DNA from: Lutibacter sp. UBA4458
GTDB lineage: Bacteria > Bacteroidota > Bacteroidia > Flavobacteriales > Flavobacteriaceae
Length of the DNA: 5,039 bases
Assembly (NCBI GenBank): GCA_002390165.1
Contig: DGOU01000046.1
Span: forward strand, 11,413 to 16,451
Direction: 5' to 3'
How positions within the stretch are numbered: the first letter of the stretch is position 1; the number at the start of each line of letters is the position of its first letter. A program made the translations under genes and the position numbers. Positions 1 through 5,039 of this stretch are shown here, in pieces. Below the pieces are notes generated by a model. The model saw only the letters and a program-made list of their open reading frames with translations, was not told the DNA's origin and searched no databases.

Positions 1-190
1 CTGCAGGATTAATATCCATTGCAGAAATATCTCCGCCTAAAGCTCCAAAAGCTCCGCTCATTGCGTTAAATCTGGCTGTTCCATTAGTGTTTTCTTGCGA
101 AAATAATACTCCAATATCGTTATAACTTAAAGTTTGTGCCGAGCTTATGTAGGCAATGCTGAACATTGCAATAAAAAATAGTTTTTTCAT
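1..190 (-). CDS. FadL/OmpP1-type outer membrane transport protein, N-terminal part (runs off left edge)
   Basis: Reading from the ATG at 190 leftwards gives 63 open codons before the window ends. The protein begins MKKLFFIAMFSIAYISSAQT, a Sec signal peptide with a hydrophobic core and a probable cleavage site after SSA, leaving Gln at the mature N-terminus, as is common in flavobacteria. The mature start (TLSYNDIGVLFSQE, then GTARFNAMSGAFGALGGD and DINPA) resembles what I know of flavobacterial OMPP1/FadL/TodX-family proteins. The NPA motif corresponds to the N-terminal hatch of FadL, the 14-strand beta-barrel that admits long-chain fatty acids and other hydrophobic compounds across the outer membrane. 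The barrel itself is outside the window, so the substrate cannot be judged. The gene starts 12 bases after the stop of the upstream lipoprotein gene, with no room for a separate promoter, so the two are probably co-transcribed. No Shine-Dalgarno sequence is visible; the leader is A-rich. Confidence 0.8.
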   Translation of the reverse strand, partial: MKKLFFIAMFSIAYISSAQTLSYNDIGVLFSQENTNGTARFNAMSGAFGALGGDISAMDINPA

Positions 191-202
191 GATGATGCTT
201 TT

Positions 203-1432
203 TTAATTTCTTCTAGAACTTCTTCTTGAAGAAGAGTTATTACTAGAAGATCTTGCAGGAGATGAAGATCTAGAATAGCTTCTTCCAGAATTATTATTTG
301 AATAATTTCTTGTTGTTCTTTTGTAAGATGTTTTATTTGAATTAGATCTTTTGCGTGTATTAGTATAGTTTGAACTACTTTTTGTCCTTTTAGGTTGTTG
401 ATAAGAAGAAGATTTTTTTCTTACAGCTCTTTTTATGTTTGCTTTAATATTTCTAGTATTATTTCCTCTTCTAACATAACTTTTTGAATTATTGCGTTCA
501 TTAGATGGATAATAATTATAAGCCATATTTCTTCTAGTCCTAGTTGTAGTAGATCTGCTTGGGCTTCTGTTTGAGCTTTGACTTTGTCTTGTGCTATTAT
601 AATTTCTAGAAGGTTGACGATTAATTTGCCTATTGTTGTTAGAACGGTTCGATTCTCTATACGTATTATTTCTTGTATTTCTATTTGTACTAGTTGTATT
701 GTTTCTTCTAGTTGAAGTGGTAGCCCTTCGTTTATTAGTAGAATATCTATTGGTTAAGTTATTGTTAATTGCAGAATTTCTAGATAAACTTCGTCTATGT
801 GTATTGTAGGCAGTCCGTTTTCCGTAACGATCGTAGGTTCTATAATATCTATTGTATCTGTAATTGTTGTAATATGGAGAGTAATAATTGTAGTATGGAG
901 AATAGTAATTTCCATAATACTCGTAATAAAAAGGATTATAGCTGTAATAATATGGATTACCATAATATCTAGGGTTATAATAATAAGGGTAATAGTTATA
1001 ATAGTATGGATAGTAATTGTAGTAGTTATAATAAAAAGGATTATACCAAGAGTTATTATATCCAGAATAACCATTATCAATAGTTATGGTTACATTTTTT
1101 GAATACTCCCAAGGTGTATTGTCTGTATTTTCTATAGTATCTTCATCTCCGTTGTTGGCGTTATCATCATAAAAATAATCATCAATATTGGTAAAAGAAT
1201 CATTTTCGTCAATATCTTGCATATCTTCTAGTTGACGAGAAAAGTAATTTTCATCAAAATTAGAATTATTATTTTCAACAACTACTTCTTGTTGATCGTC
1301 AGAATTGTAAATACCATCATCATCTGTATTATAAACACTTTGATAAGTGCCACATGATAACAAACTCAAAACTAAAATAGCTATAAAGCTAATATTAGCG
1401 AGTTTTCTGTTAAAATATTTTAAAACTTTCAT
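203..1432 (-). CDS. Tyr/Asn/Arg-rich low-complexity lipoprotein of unknown function
   Basis: A 409-residue protein that I cannot assign to a named family. It starts with a lipoprotein signal peptide: Lys/Arg at residues 2-10, a hydrophobic core at 14-25 and the lipobox LLSC with Cys27 as the lipidated residue. The rest has three blocks. Residues 37-110 are acidic, with about 25 Asp/Glu against one Arg. Residues 121-210 contain 42 Tyr, mixed with Asn, Pro, Ser and Gly, and include tandem repeats of NYYPYYY (139-152) and NYYSPYY (175-188). Residues 211-409 are basic, with about 39 Arg and 11 Lys against two Glu, and rich in Ser, Asn and Thr. Almost no globular core is expected, so the mature chain is probably disordered and anchored in the outer membrane or exposed on the cell surface. 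The acidic run starting ten residues after Cys27 could act in surface export, but it does not match a known export signal exactly. The gene is divergent from proS and is followed closely by a FadL-type porin gene. The frame is intact throughout, and the synonymous differences between repeats support real coding. Structural or adhesive roles are guesses. Confidence 0.85.
   Translation of the reverse strand: MKVLKYFNRKLANISFIAILVLSLLSCGTYQSVYNTDDDGIYNSDDQQEVVVENNNSNFDENYFSRQLEDMQDIDENDSFTNIDDYFYDDNANNGDEDTIENTDNTPWEYSKNVTITIDNGYSGYNNSWYNPFYYNYYNYYPYYYNYYPYYYNPRYYGNPYYYSYNPFYYEYYGNYYSPYYNYYSPYYNNYRYNRYYRTYDRYGKRTAYNTHRRSLSRNSAINNNLTNRYSTNKRRATTSTRRNNTTSTNRNTRNNTYRESNRSNNNRQINRQPSRNYNSTRQSQSSNRSPSRSTTTRTRRNMAYNYYPSNERNNSKSYVRRGNNTRNIKANIKRAVRKKSSSYQQPKRTKSSSNYTNTRKRSNSNKTSYKRTTRNYSNNNSGRSYSRSSSPARSSSNNSSSRRSSRRN
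869..910 (-). repeat. Two tandem 21-base units encoding NYYSPYY twice
   Basis: The units 869-889 and 890-910 match at 18 of 21 bases and both encode Asn-Tyr-Tyr-Ser-Pro-Tyr-Tyr in the lipoprotein (residues 175-188). The three differences all fall at third codon positions and are silent. This points to a tandem duplication inside the gene followed by selection on the peptide. Confidence 0.8.
977..1018 (-). repeat. Two tandem 21-base units encoding NYYPYYY twice
   Basis: The units 977-997 and 998-1018 match at 16 of 21 bases and both encode Asn-Tyr-Tyr-Pro-Tyr-Tyr-Tyr in the lipoprotein (residues 139-152). All five differences are at third codon positions and silent. The unit resembles the NYYSPYY repeat further along the same protein, so the tyrosine block probably grew by repeated small duplications. 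Confidence 0.75.
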
Positions 1433-1449
1433 AATCTGTTTAGTTTTTT

Positions 1450-1462
1450 ATTGTTGAACAAT
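1450..1462. promoter_or_regulatory. Perfect 13-base inverted repeat in the divergent promoter region (possible operator)
   Basis: ATTGTT-G-AACAAT is a perfect dyad with 6-base arms and a one-base centre. It overlaps the proposed -33 element of the proS promoter and lies 18 bases from the lipoprotein start codon, so a protein bound here could affect both genes. A dyad this short and AT-rich could also occur by chance, and no regulator is known to me for it. Confidence 0.3.
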
Positions 1463-1481
1463 CAAAAAAGAATTAGTTTTG
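1451..1481 (+). promoter_or_regulatory. Bacteroidota-type promoter for proS
   Basis: TAGTTTTG at 1474-1481 matches the Bacteroidota -7 consensus TAnnTTTG exactly. TTG at 1451-1453 lies 20 bases upstream, and a second TTG at 1454-1456 lies 17 bases upstream; either could be the -33 element. Transcription would start a few bases after 1481, leaving a leader of about 50 bases before the proS ATG at 1537. It also places the TTG codon at 1498, an alternative upstream start, inside that leader. Confidence 0.6.
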
Positions 1482-1536
1482 TCGAAATTAGTACTTTTTG
1501 ATAAAAAAGTTGCAATATTTATGCCAAACTTTGATT

Positions 1537-3012
1537 ATGAGTAAGAAATTAACAACTAGAGAAATAGACTATTCCAAATGGTATAACGAGCTTGTAGTAA
1601 AAGCAGGTTTAGCCGAAAATTCTGGAGTAAGAGGCTGTATGGTAATAAAACCATATGGTTATGCAATTTGGGAAAAAATGCAAGCTGAATTGGATAGAAT
1701 GTTTAAAGAAACAGGTCATGAAAATGCCTATTTCCCATTATTTATTCCAAAATCCTATTTAAGCAAAGAAGCAGCTCATGTAGAAGGATTTGCAAAAGAA
1801 TGTGCTGTAGTAACTCATTATCGCCTAAAAAACGCGGAAGATGGCAGTGGTATTGTTGTAGATCCTGATGCTAAATTAGAGGAAGAACTTATTGTTAGGC
1901 CAACTTCTGAAACCATAATTTGGGATACCTATAGAAAATGGATAGAATCGTATAGAGATTTACCATTATTAATTAATCAATGGGCAAATGTGGTTAGATG
2001 GGAGATGAGAACAAGATTATTTTTGCGTACTGCTGAATTTTTATGGCAAGAAGGTCATACAGCCCATGCAACCAAGAGTGAAGCAATAAAGGAATCAGAA
2101 ACAATTTTAGATGTATATGCTGAATTTGCTGAAAATTATATGGCAATGCCGGTAATTAAAGGTTTAAAAACAGAAAGCGAACGATTTGCTGGAGCAGTTG
2201 AAACGTATTGTATTGAAGGTTTAATGCAAGATGGAAAAGCATTACAAGCTGGGACTTCACATTTTTTAGGTCAAAATTTTGCCAAAGCTTTTGATGTTAA
2301 ATTCACCTCAAAAGAAGGAAAACAGGAATATGTTTGGGCGACTTCTTGGGGGGTTTCGACTAGATTAATGGGGGCTTTGGTAATGACTCATTCTGATGAT
2401 TTAGGATTAGTGTTACCGCCAAATTTGGCGCCAATACAAGTGGTTATAGTTCCAATTCATAGAACAGAAGAACAATTGGAGCAAATTTCTGAAAAAGCAG
2501 AAGAAATAGTTAAAAAATTACGTAAAAAAAGAATCTCCGTTAAATTTGATGATAGAACAGCCTTTAAGCCAGGCTGGAAATTTGCTGAGTACGAGCTAAA
2601 AGGAGTTCCTTTACGAATAGCAATGGGGCCAAGAGATTTAGAAAATGGAACTGTTGAAGTTGCCAGAAGAGATAATTTGGAAAAAAATATAGTTTCACAA
2701 GAAAAAATTGAAAATTATTTAGAAGATACATTAGAAGAAATTCAACAAAATTTATTTGATAAAGCATTAAAGTATAGAGAAAATCATATTACAGAAGTTA
2801 ATACTTTTGAAGAATTTAAAGATGTTTTGGAAAATACAGGAGGCTTTGTATCAGCACATTGGGATGGAACAATTGCAACTGAAGAAAAAATAAAAGAGTT
2901 AACCAAAGCAACTATAAGATGCGTTCCTTTAAATAATAAAATAGAAGAAGGGAAATGTGTTTTTACAGGGGCAAAATCAACACAAAGAGTTTTATTTGCA
3001 AAAGCTTATTAA
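1537..3012 (+). CDS. proS: Prolyl-tRNA synthetase, archaeal/eukaryotic-like type
   Basis: This cytoplasmic class II enzyme joins proline to tRNA-Pro using ATP. The 491-residue protein begins [17 protein letters not shown], as expected for the compact bacterial ProS that lacks the editing insertion of the E. coli type. Visible elements: RPTSE at 121-125; motif 2 around VVRWEMR (152-158, Arg154 and Glu156), continuing to the QEGHTAH loop (171-177); motif 3 around GVSTRLMG (272-279, Arg276); an anticodon-binding alpha/beta domain from about 300 to 400; and a C-terminal domain ending in the family's terminal Tyr (FAKAY). The four-cysteine zinc site of some relatives is mostly absent: Cys474 remains in GKCVFTG, but its usual partner Cys is Thr. 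The frame is open upstream to a TTG at 1498, but the ATG at 1537 is preferred because it gives the family's N-terminus and length. No Shine-Dalgarno sequence precedes it. The gene has its own promoter and is divergent from the lipoprotein gene. Confidence 0.97.
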   Translation: MSKKLTTREIDYSKWYNELVVKAGLAENSGVRGCMVIKPYGYAIWEKMQAELDRMFKETGHENAYFPLFIPKSYLSKEAAHVEGFAKECAVVTHYRLKNAEDGSGIVVDPDAKLEEELIVRPTSETIIWDTYRKWIESYRDLPLLINQWANVVRWEMRTRLFLRTAEFLWQEGHTAHATKSEAIKESETILDVYAEFAENYMAMPVIKGLKTESERFAGAVETYCIEGLMQDGKALQAGTSHFLGQNFAKAFDVKFTSKEGKQEYVWATSWGVSTRLMGALVMTHSDDLGLVLPPNLAPIQVVIVPIHRTEEQLEQISEKAEEIVKKLRKKRISVKFDDRTAFKPGWKFAEYELKGVPLRIAMGPRDLENGTVEVARRDNLEKNIVSQEKIENYLEDTLEEIQQNLFDKALKYRENHITEVNTFEEFKDVLENTGGFVSAHWDGTIATEEKIKELTKATIRCVPLNNKIEEGKCVFTGAKSTQRVLFAKAY

Positions 3013-3028
3013 ATTTATTTTAAAAAGT

Positions 3029-3058
3029 TTTGCAGAATAAAAAATAGTTGTATTTTTG
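3029..3058 (+). promoter_or_regulatory. Strong Bacteroidota-type promoter for tRNA-Glu and rpsT
   Basis: TTTG at 3029-3032 and TATTTTTG at 3051-3058 are separated by 18 bases, and both match the Bacteroidota -33/-7 consensus. Transcription should begin around 3063-3067, about 30 bases before the tRNA. The good match fits a gene needed in large amounts. No second promoter of this type lies between the tRNA and rpsT. Confidence 0.7.
3040..3057. repeat. AT-only inverted repeat overlapping the tRNA-Glu promoter
   Basis: AAAAATA (3040-3046) and TATTTTT (3051-3057) are perfect complements around the 4-base loop GTTG. The right arm is the -7 element. As RNA read from proS it would form a weak A-U hairpin ending in U, and might help end proS transcription 28 bases after its stop. 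No better terminator for proS is visible. With no G-C pairs, its stability is doubtful. Confidence 0.3.
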
Positions 3059-3095
3059 CATCCGCTATAACGAAATAAAAGTGATAGTTAATAAT

Positions 3096-3167
3096 GGTCC
3101 GTTCGTCTAGGGGTTAGGACGCCAGGTTTTCATCCTGGTAACAGGGGTTCGATTCCCCTACGGACTA
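3096..3167 (+). tRNA. tRNA-Glu, anticodon UUC
   Basis: A full cloverleaf can be drawn. The acceptor stem GGTCCGT (3096-3102) pairs with ACGGACT (3160-3166), with a G-U pair at the end. A short D arm begins GTCTAG. The anticodon stem CCAGG (3122-3126) pairs with CCTGG (3134-3138) around the loop TTTTCAT, giving anticodon TTC at 3129-3131. The T stem AGGGG pairs with CCCCT around TTCGATT. The discriminator base is A3167, and CCA is not encoded, so it must be added after transcription. The TC-GTCTAG junction and the ACAGGGGTTCGA segment closely resemble E. coli tRNA-Glu. It reads both GAA and GAG codons and also supplies glutamyl-tRNA for tetrapyrrole synthesis in organisms that use that route. 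It lies 21 bases upstream of rpsT on the same strand. Confidence 0.97.
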
Positions 3168-3188
3168 CAAAATTTATAAAAAATAAAG

Positions 3189-3440
3189 ATGGCAAATCAT
3201 AAGTCAGCATTAAAAAGAATTAGAAGTAATAAAGTTAAGCAACTTAGAAATAAGTATCAACATAAAACTACGCGTAATGCAGTTAGAAATTTACGTTCTT
3301 TAACTGAAAAGAAAGAGGCTGAGGAATTATATCCAAAGGTAGTAGCAATGCTTGATAAATTAGCTAAAAATAATGTTATTCATAAAAACAAAGCGAGTAA
3401 TGTTAAATCGAAATTAGCAAAATTTGTAGCAGCTTTATAA
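3189..3440 (+). CDS. rpsT: Small ribosomal subunit protein bS20
   Basis: The 83-residue, strongly basic protein begins [20 protein letters not shown], the family signature; the usual length is about 80-90 residues. bS20 is a bundle of three long helices that binds 16S rRNA early in assembly of the 30S subunit, contacting the 5' domain and the base of helix 44. The start is the ATG directly before the conserved ANHKSA sequence, preceded by AAATAAAG rather than a clear Shine-Dalgarno site. The gene follows tRNA-Glu by 21 bases with no promoter between, so its mRNA is probably released by processing of the tRNA 3' end. An intrinsic terminator follows. Confidence 0.98.
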   Translation: MANHKSALKRIRSNKVKQLRNKYQHKTTRNAVRNLRSLTEKKEAEELYPKVVAMLDKLAKNNVIHKNKASNVKSKLAKFVAAL

Positions 3441-3467
3441 AAGCTTCTTTACTTTATAAAATTAATT

Positions 3468-3495
3468 AGCATCCTAAATTAGGGATGCTTTTTTT
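3468..3495 (+). terminator. Intrinsic terminator after rpsT
   Basis: AGCATCC (3468-3474) pairs with GGATGCT (3483-3489) over seven bases around the loop TAAATTAG, followed by a T run to 3495. An alternative pairing extends the stem with CTAA/TTAG and one bulged G. It ends the tRNA-Glu/rpsT transcript 28-55 bases after the rpsT stop. On the minus strand the same hairpin is followed only by AATTAATTTT, so it may also weakly end rodA transcription, whose stop codon lies 11 bases away. Confidence 0.85.
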
Positions 3496-3505
3496 GTTTG
3501 AAAAT

Positions 3506-4783
3506 TTACCATTCGTTAGTTCTGTTAGCATCTAATCTTATAAAAATAAACAGTAATACGGTAAATCCCCAAAGTGCAGAACCACCATAACTAAAAAAAG
3601 GTAGCGGAATTCCAATAGTGGGTAATAAACCAGTAACCATACCAATATTTATAGTGAAATGCAGAAAAAATATTGAGGCTATGCTATAACCATAAATTCT
3701 ACTAAACTTAGTTTTTTGACGTTCGGCAATATGAATAATACGCAAACAGAAAACTACAAATAATAGAATTACGCCAGCGCTTCCTATAAAACCCCATTCT
3801 TCACCAACTGTACTAAATATATAATCGGTTTGTTGTGCTGGCACAAAATTTCCTTGGGTTCGTTCGCCTTGTAAAAAACCTTTGCCTAAAAATCCGCCAG
3901 AAGCAATTGTAGTTACTGATTGGTTGGTATTGTACCCAATACTTTTTATATCTGTTGTTTTTCCAAGAAGAATATTAAACCTATCTCTATGCCTTTGTTC
4001 AAATACATGGTTAAAAACAAAATCGACACTAAAAACATAAAAAACTGCAATTAAGTAAATACCTACTATACGAATCCAGCCTTTTTTTAAGGCTTTAGCT
4101 CTATAAAAAAAGAAATATAATAGTATAACAGAAAATAGAATAGCAGAGGCTAAGAATGTTAATTGATAACCAAAATAAAGGGTAACCACAAATAGGGTTG
4201 CTGCAATAAAACCCAACATAACATAATAGAGAGGCAGGCCTTCTCTATACAACACAAATATAAATGCAGAATACACTAAGGCAGATCCTGGATCTGGCTG
4301 TAGGGTAATTAAAATAGCGGGTAAAAATAAAATTAAAAAAGCCTGAAACTGAATATTTAATTTTTTTAAATTAAACTGTTTGTCACTTACTAACTTGGCA
4401 ATTGCTAATGCAGTGGCTGCTTTTGCAAACTCTGAGGGTTGAATGCTAACCCCACCAATACTATACCAGGATGTAGCTCCATTTATATTTTTCCCTAACA
4501 CAAATAAACCTATTAGTAATATTAAGCTTCCTAAATAAATTAAAGAAGCATATTTTGTATAAAATTTTGCATCAAAAATTAGAATCAAAATGATTATTGG
4601 AAAACTTAATCCTATCCAAATTAATTGTTTGCCATATTCTGAAGAGAAATTAATTAAACCAAAATGATTATCGGAAACTGAGGCAGCGTAAATATTTAAC
4701 CATCCTAAAAAAATGAGAGTCAAATACATAAGTATTAATAGCCAATCAATTCCATAAAAAATGTTGTTAGTTCTACTTCTCAT
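3506..4783 (-). CDS. rodA: SEDS peptidoglycan glycosyltransferase RodA
   Basis: RodA is an inner-membrane protein that polymerises lipid II into glycan strands for the side wall, working with PBP2, whose gene precedes it here. The 425-residue product has about ten hydrophobic membrane segments. Family motifs, numbered from the ATG at 4783: IQPSEFAK at 114-121 with Glu118; QPDPGSA at 162-168 with Asp164; QRHRDRF just before the large outer loop; TTDIKSIGYNTNQS, where Asp278 aligns with the catalytic Asp of the family; GGFLGKG; QTDYIFSTVGEEWGFIG; and near the C-terminus PLPFFSYGGSA. The frame also extends to a TTG at 4795, adding MKKK. The ATG at 4783 is preferred because it gives MRSRTNNIFYGIDW, the usual short N-terminus, and follows AAGAAGAAA, a possible weak ribosome site. 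The ATG start overlaps the end of mrdA by 11 bases, which suggests coupled translation. All key residues are present. Confidence 0.96.
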   Translation of the reverse strand: MRSRTNNIFYGIDWLLILMYLTLIFLGWLNIYAASVSDNHFGLINFSSEYGKQLIWIGLSFPIIILILIFDAKFYTKYASLIYLGSLILLIGLFVLGKNINGATSWYSIGGVSIQPSEFAKAATALAIAKLVSDKQFNLKKLNIQFQAFLILFLPAILITLQPDPGSALVYSAFIFVLYREGLPLYYVMLGFIAATLFVVTLYFGYQLTFLASAILFSVILLYFFFYRAKALKKGWIRIVGIYLIAVFYVFSVDFVFNHVFEQRHRDRFNILLGKTTDIKSIGYNTNQSVTTIASGGFLGKGFLQGERTQGNFVPAQQTDYIFSTVGEEWGFIGSAGVILLFVVFCLRIIHIAERQKTKFSRIYGYSIASIFFLHFTINIGMVTGLLPTIGIPLPFFSYGGSALWGFTVLLFIFIRLDANRTNEW

Positions 4784-5039
4784 TTTCTTCTTCAATTAGT
4801 TGCTTGTCATACTCATTTTGTAAGCTACCAGTTAGCATTCTATTTTCTAAATACGGACGAATGGTTTTTCCTTTTAAATATTTTTCAATCATTAAGGTTG
4901 CCATTGGACCTGCCCAACGTGATCCCCAATAACCATTTTCAACAAAAACGGCAATTGCAATTTTTGGATTATCCTTTGGTGCAAAGGCTATAAAAATGGA
5001 ATGATCTTGACCATGTGGGTTTTGAGAAGTGCCAGTTTT
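4773..5039 (-). CDS. mrdA: Penicillin-binding protein 2, C-terminal end (runs off right edge)
   Basis: The last 88 codons of a class B penicillin-binding protein are read from the right edge to the TAG at 4773-4775. The fragment opens exactly at KTGTSQNPHG, the third active-site motif (KTG) of the transpeptidase fold; the Ser-x-x-Lys and Ser-x-Asn motifs lie outside the window. Next come HSIFIAFAPKDNPKIAIAVF, the beta strands beside the active site, and ENGYWGSRWAGPMATLMIEK, the closing helix region of PBP2-type enzymes. The protein ends in a charged tail of about 20 residues (NEYDKQLIEEENEK). PBP2 cross-links the glycan made by RodA during cell elongation. The assignment to PBP2 rather than another class B enzyme rests on the overlapping rodA gene and the sequence style; the N-terminal part cannot be checked here. 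Confidence 0.9.
   Translation of the reverse strand, partial: KTGTSQNPHGQDHSIFIAFAPKDNPKIAIAVFVENGYWGSRWAGPMATLMIEKYLKGKTIRPYLENRMLTGSLQNEYDKQLIEEENEK

Noticed and set aside
1..6. CTGCAG (a PstI site) exactly at the window edge
   Set aside because: It falls within a smooth coding reading of the NPA motif region of the FadL-type protein, so there is no sign of a vector junction or rearrangement.
754..1080. Minus-strand open frame of 108 codons, rich in Ile and Thr, inside the lipoprotein gene
   Set aside because: It is a shifted reading of the Tyr/Asn codon tract (TAT/AAT read as ATT/ATA). It starts inside another gene and has no recognisable features.
797..1102. Plus-strand open frame of 101 codons opposite the tyrosine block of the lipoprotein gene
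   Set aside because: Its Val/Ile-rich content is what results from reading Tyr codons on the opposite strand. There is no ribosome site or family resemblance, and the silent-only repeat differences support the minus-strand frame.
203..1432. The low-complexity gene as a frameshifted remnant or a collagen/elastin-like transferred gene
   Set aside because: The frame is intact from lipobox to stop, its base composition matches its neighbours, and there are no flanking repeats or mobile-element remains.
1483..1515. Possible minus-strand promoter for the lipoprotein gene: TTG (1513-1515), 22 bases, TAATTTCG (1483-1490)
   Set aside because: The -7 box has one mismatch at a key position, the spacing is long, and only the three-base TTG supports the -33 element; too weak to annotate.
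1498..1536. N-terminal extension of ProS from a TTG at 1498 (13 extra residues)
   Set aside because: The extension is not like the family N-terminus, TTG is a poor start, and the promoter match puts this codon very near the transcription start.
2564..2767. Minus-strand open frame of 67 codons within proS
   Set aside because: It lies wholly opposite a conserved part of proS, has no start signal, and is explained by the AT-rich antisense sequence.

Overview
The window is AT-rich and fits a member of the Bacteroidota, most likely family Flavobacteriaceae. The grounds are: an archaeal/eukaryotic-type prolyl-tRNA synthetase with a degenerate zinc domain, signal peptides ending in SxAQ, genes without clear Shine-Dalgarno sequences, and two upstream regions that match the Bacteroidota sigma factor promoter (TTTG or TTG, about 18-20 bases, then TAnnTTTG). 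No mobile element, CRISPR array, integrase or other sign of recent transfer is visible. This looks like a chromosomal core region with one rapidly evolving surface protein gene.

Layout. Bases 1-1432 (minus strand) hold two adjacent envelope genes: an unnamed 409-residue lipoprotein, followed 12 bases later by the start of a FadL/OmpP1-type outer membrane protein that runs off the left edge. A 104-base divergent intergenic region (1433-1536) carries a good promoter for proS on the plus strand. proS (1537-3012) encodes prolyl-tRNA synthetase. A second, very clear promoter (3029-3058) precedes tRNA-Glu(UUC) (3096-3167) and rpsT (3189-3440), which look co-transcribed and end in an intrinsic terminator (3468-3495). 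On the minus strand, converging on that terminator, lie the last 88 codons of mrdA (penicillin-binding protein 2) and rodA (3506-4783), which overlap by 11 bases.

Function. The plus strand carries translation genes (aminoacyl-tRNA synthetase, tRNA, ribosomal protein bS20). The right-hand minus-strand pair is the SEDS glycosyltransferase and class B transpeptidase that together make peptidoglycan of the lateral wall. The left-hand minus-strand pair belongs to the outer membrane.

The most unusual item is the lipoprotein. Its predicted mature chain is built of three compositional blocks: an acidic segment, a tyrosine-rich segment (42 Tyr in 90 residues) containing tandem seven-residue repeats, and an arginine/serine/asparagine-rich basic tail. 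No enzymatic domain was recognised. I see no defence system or other clearly novel multi-gene system in this window.
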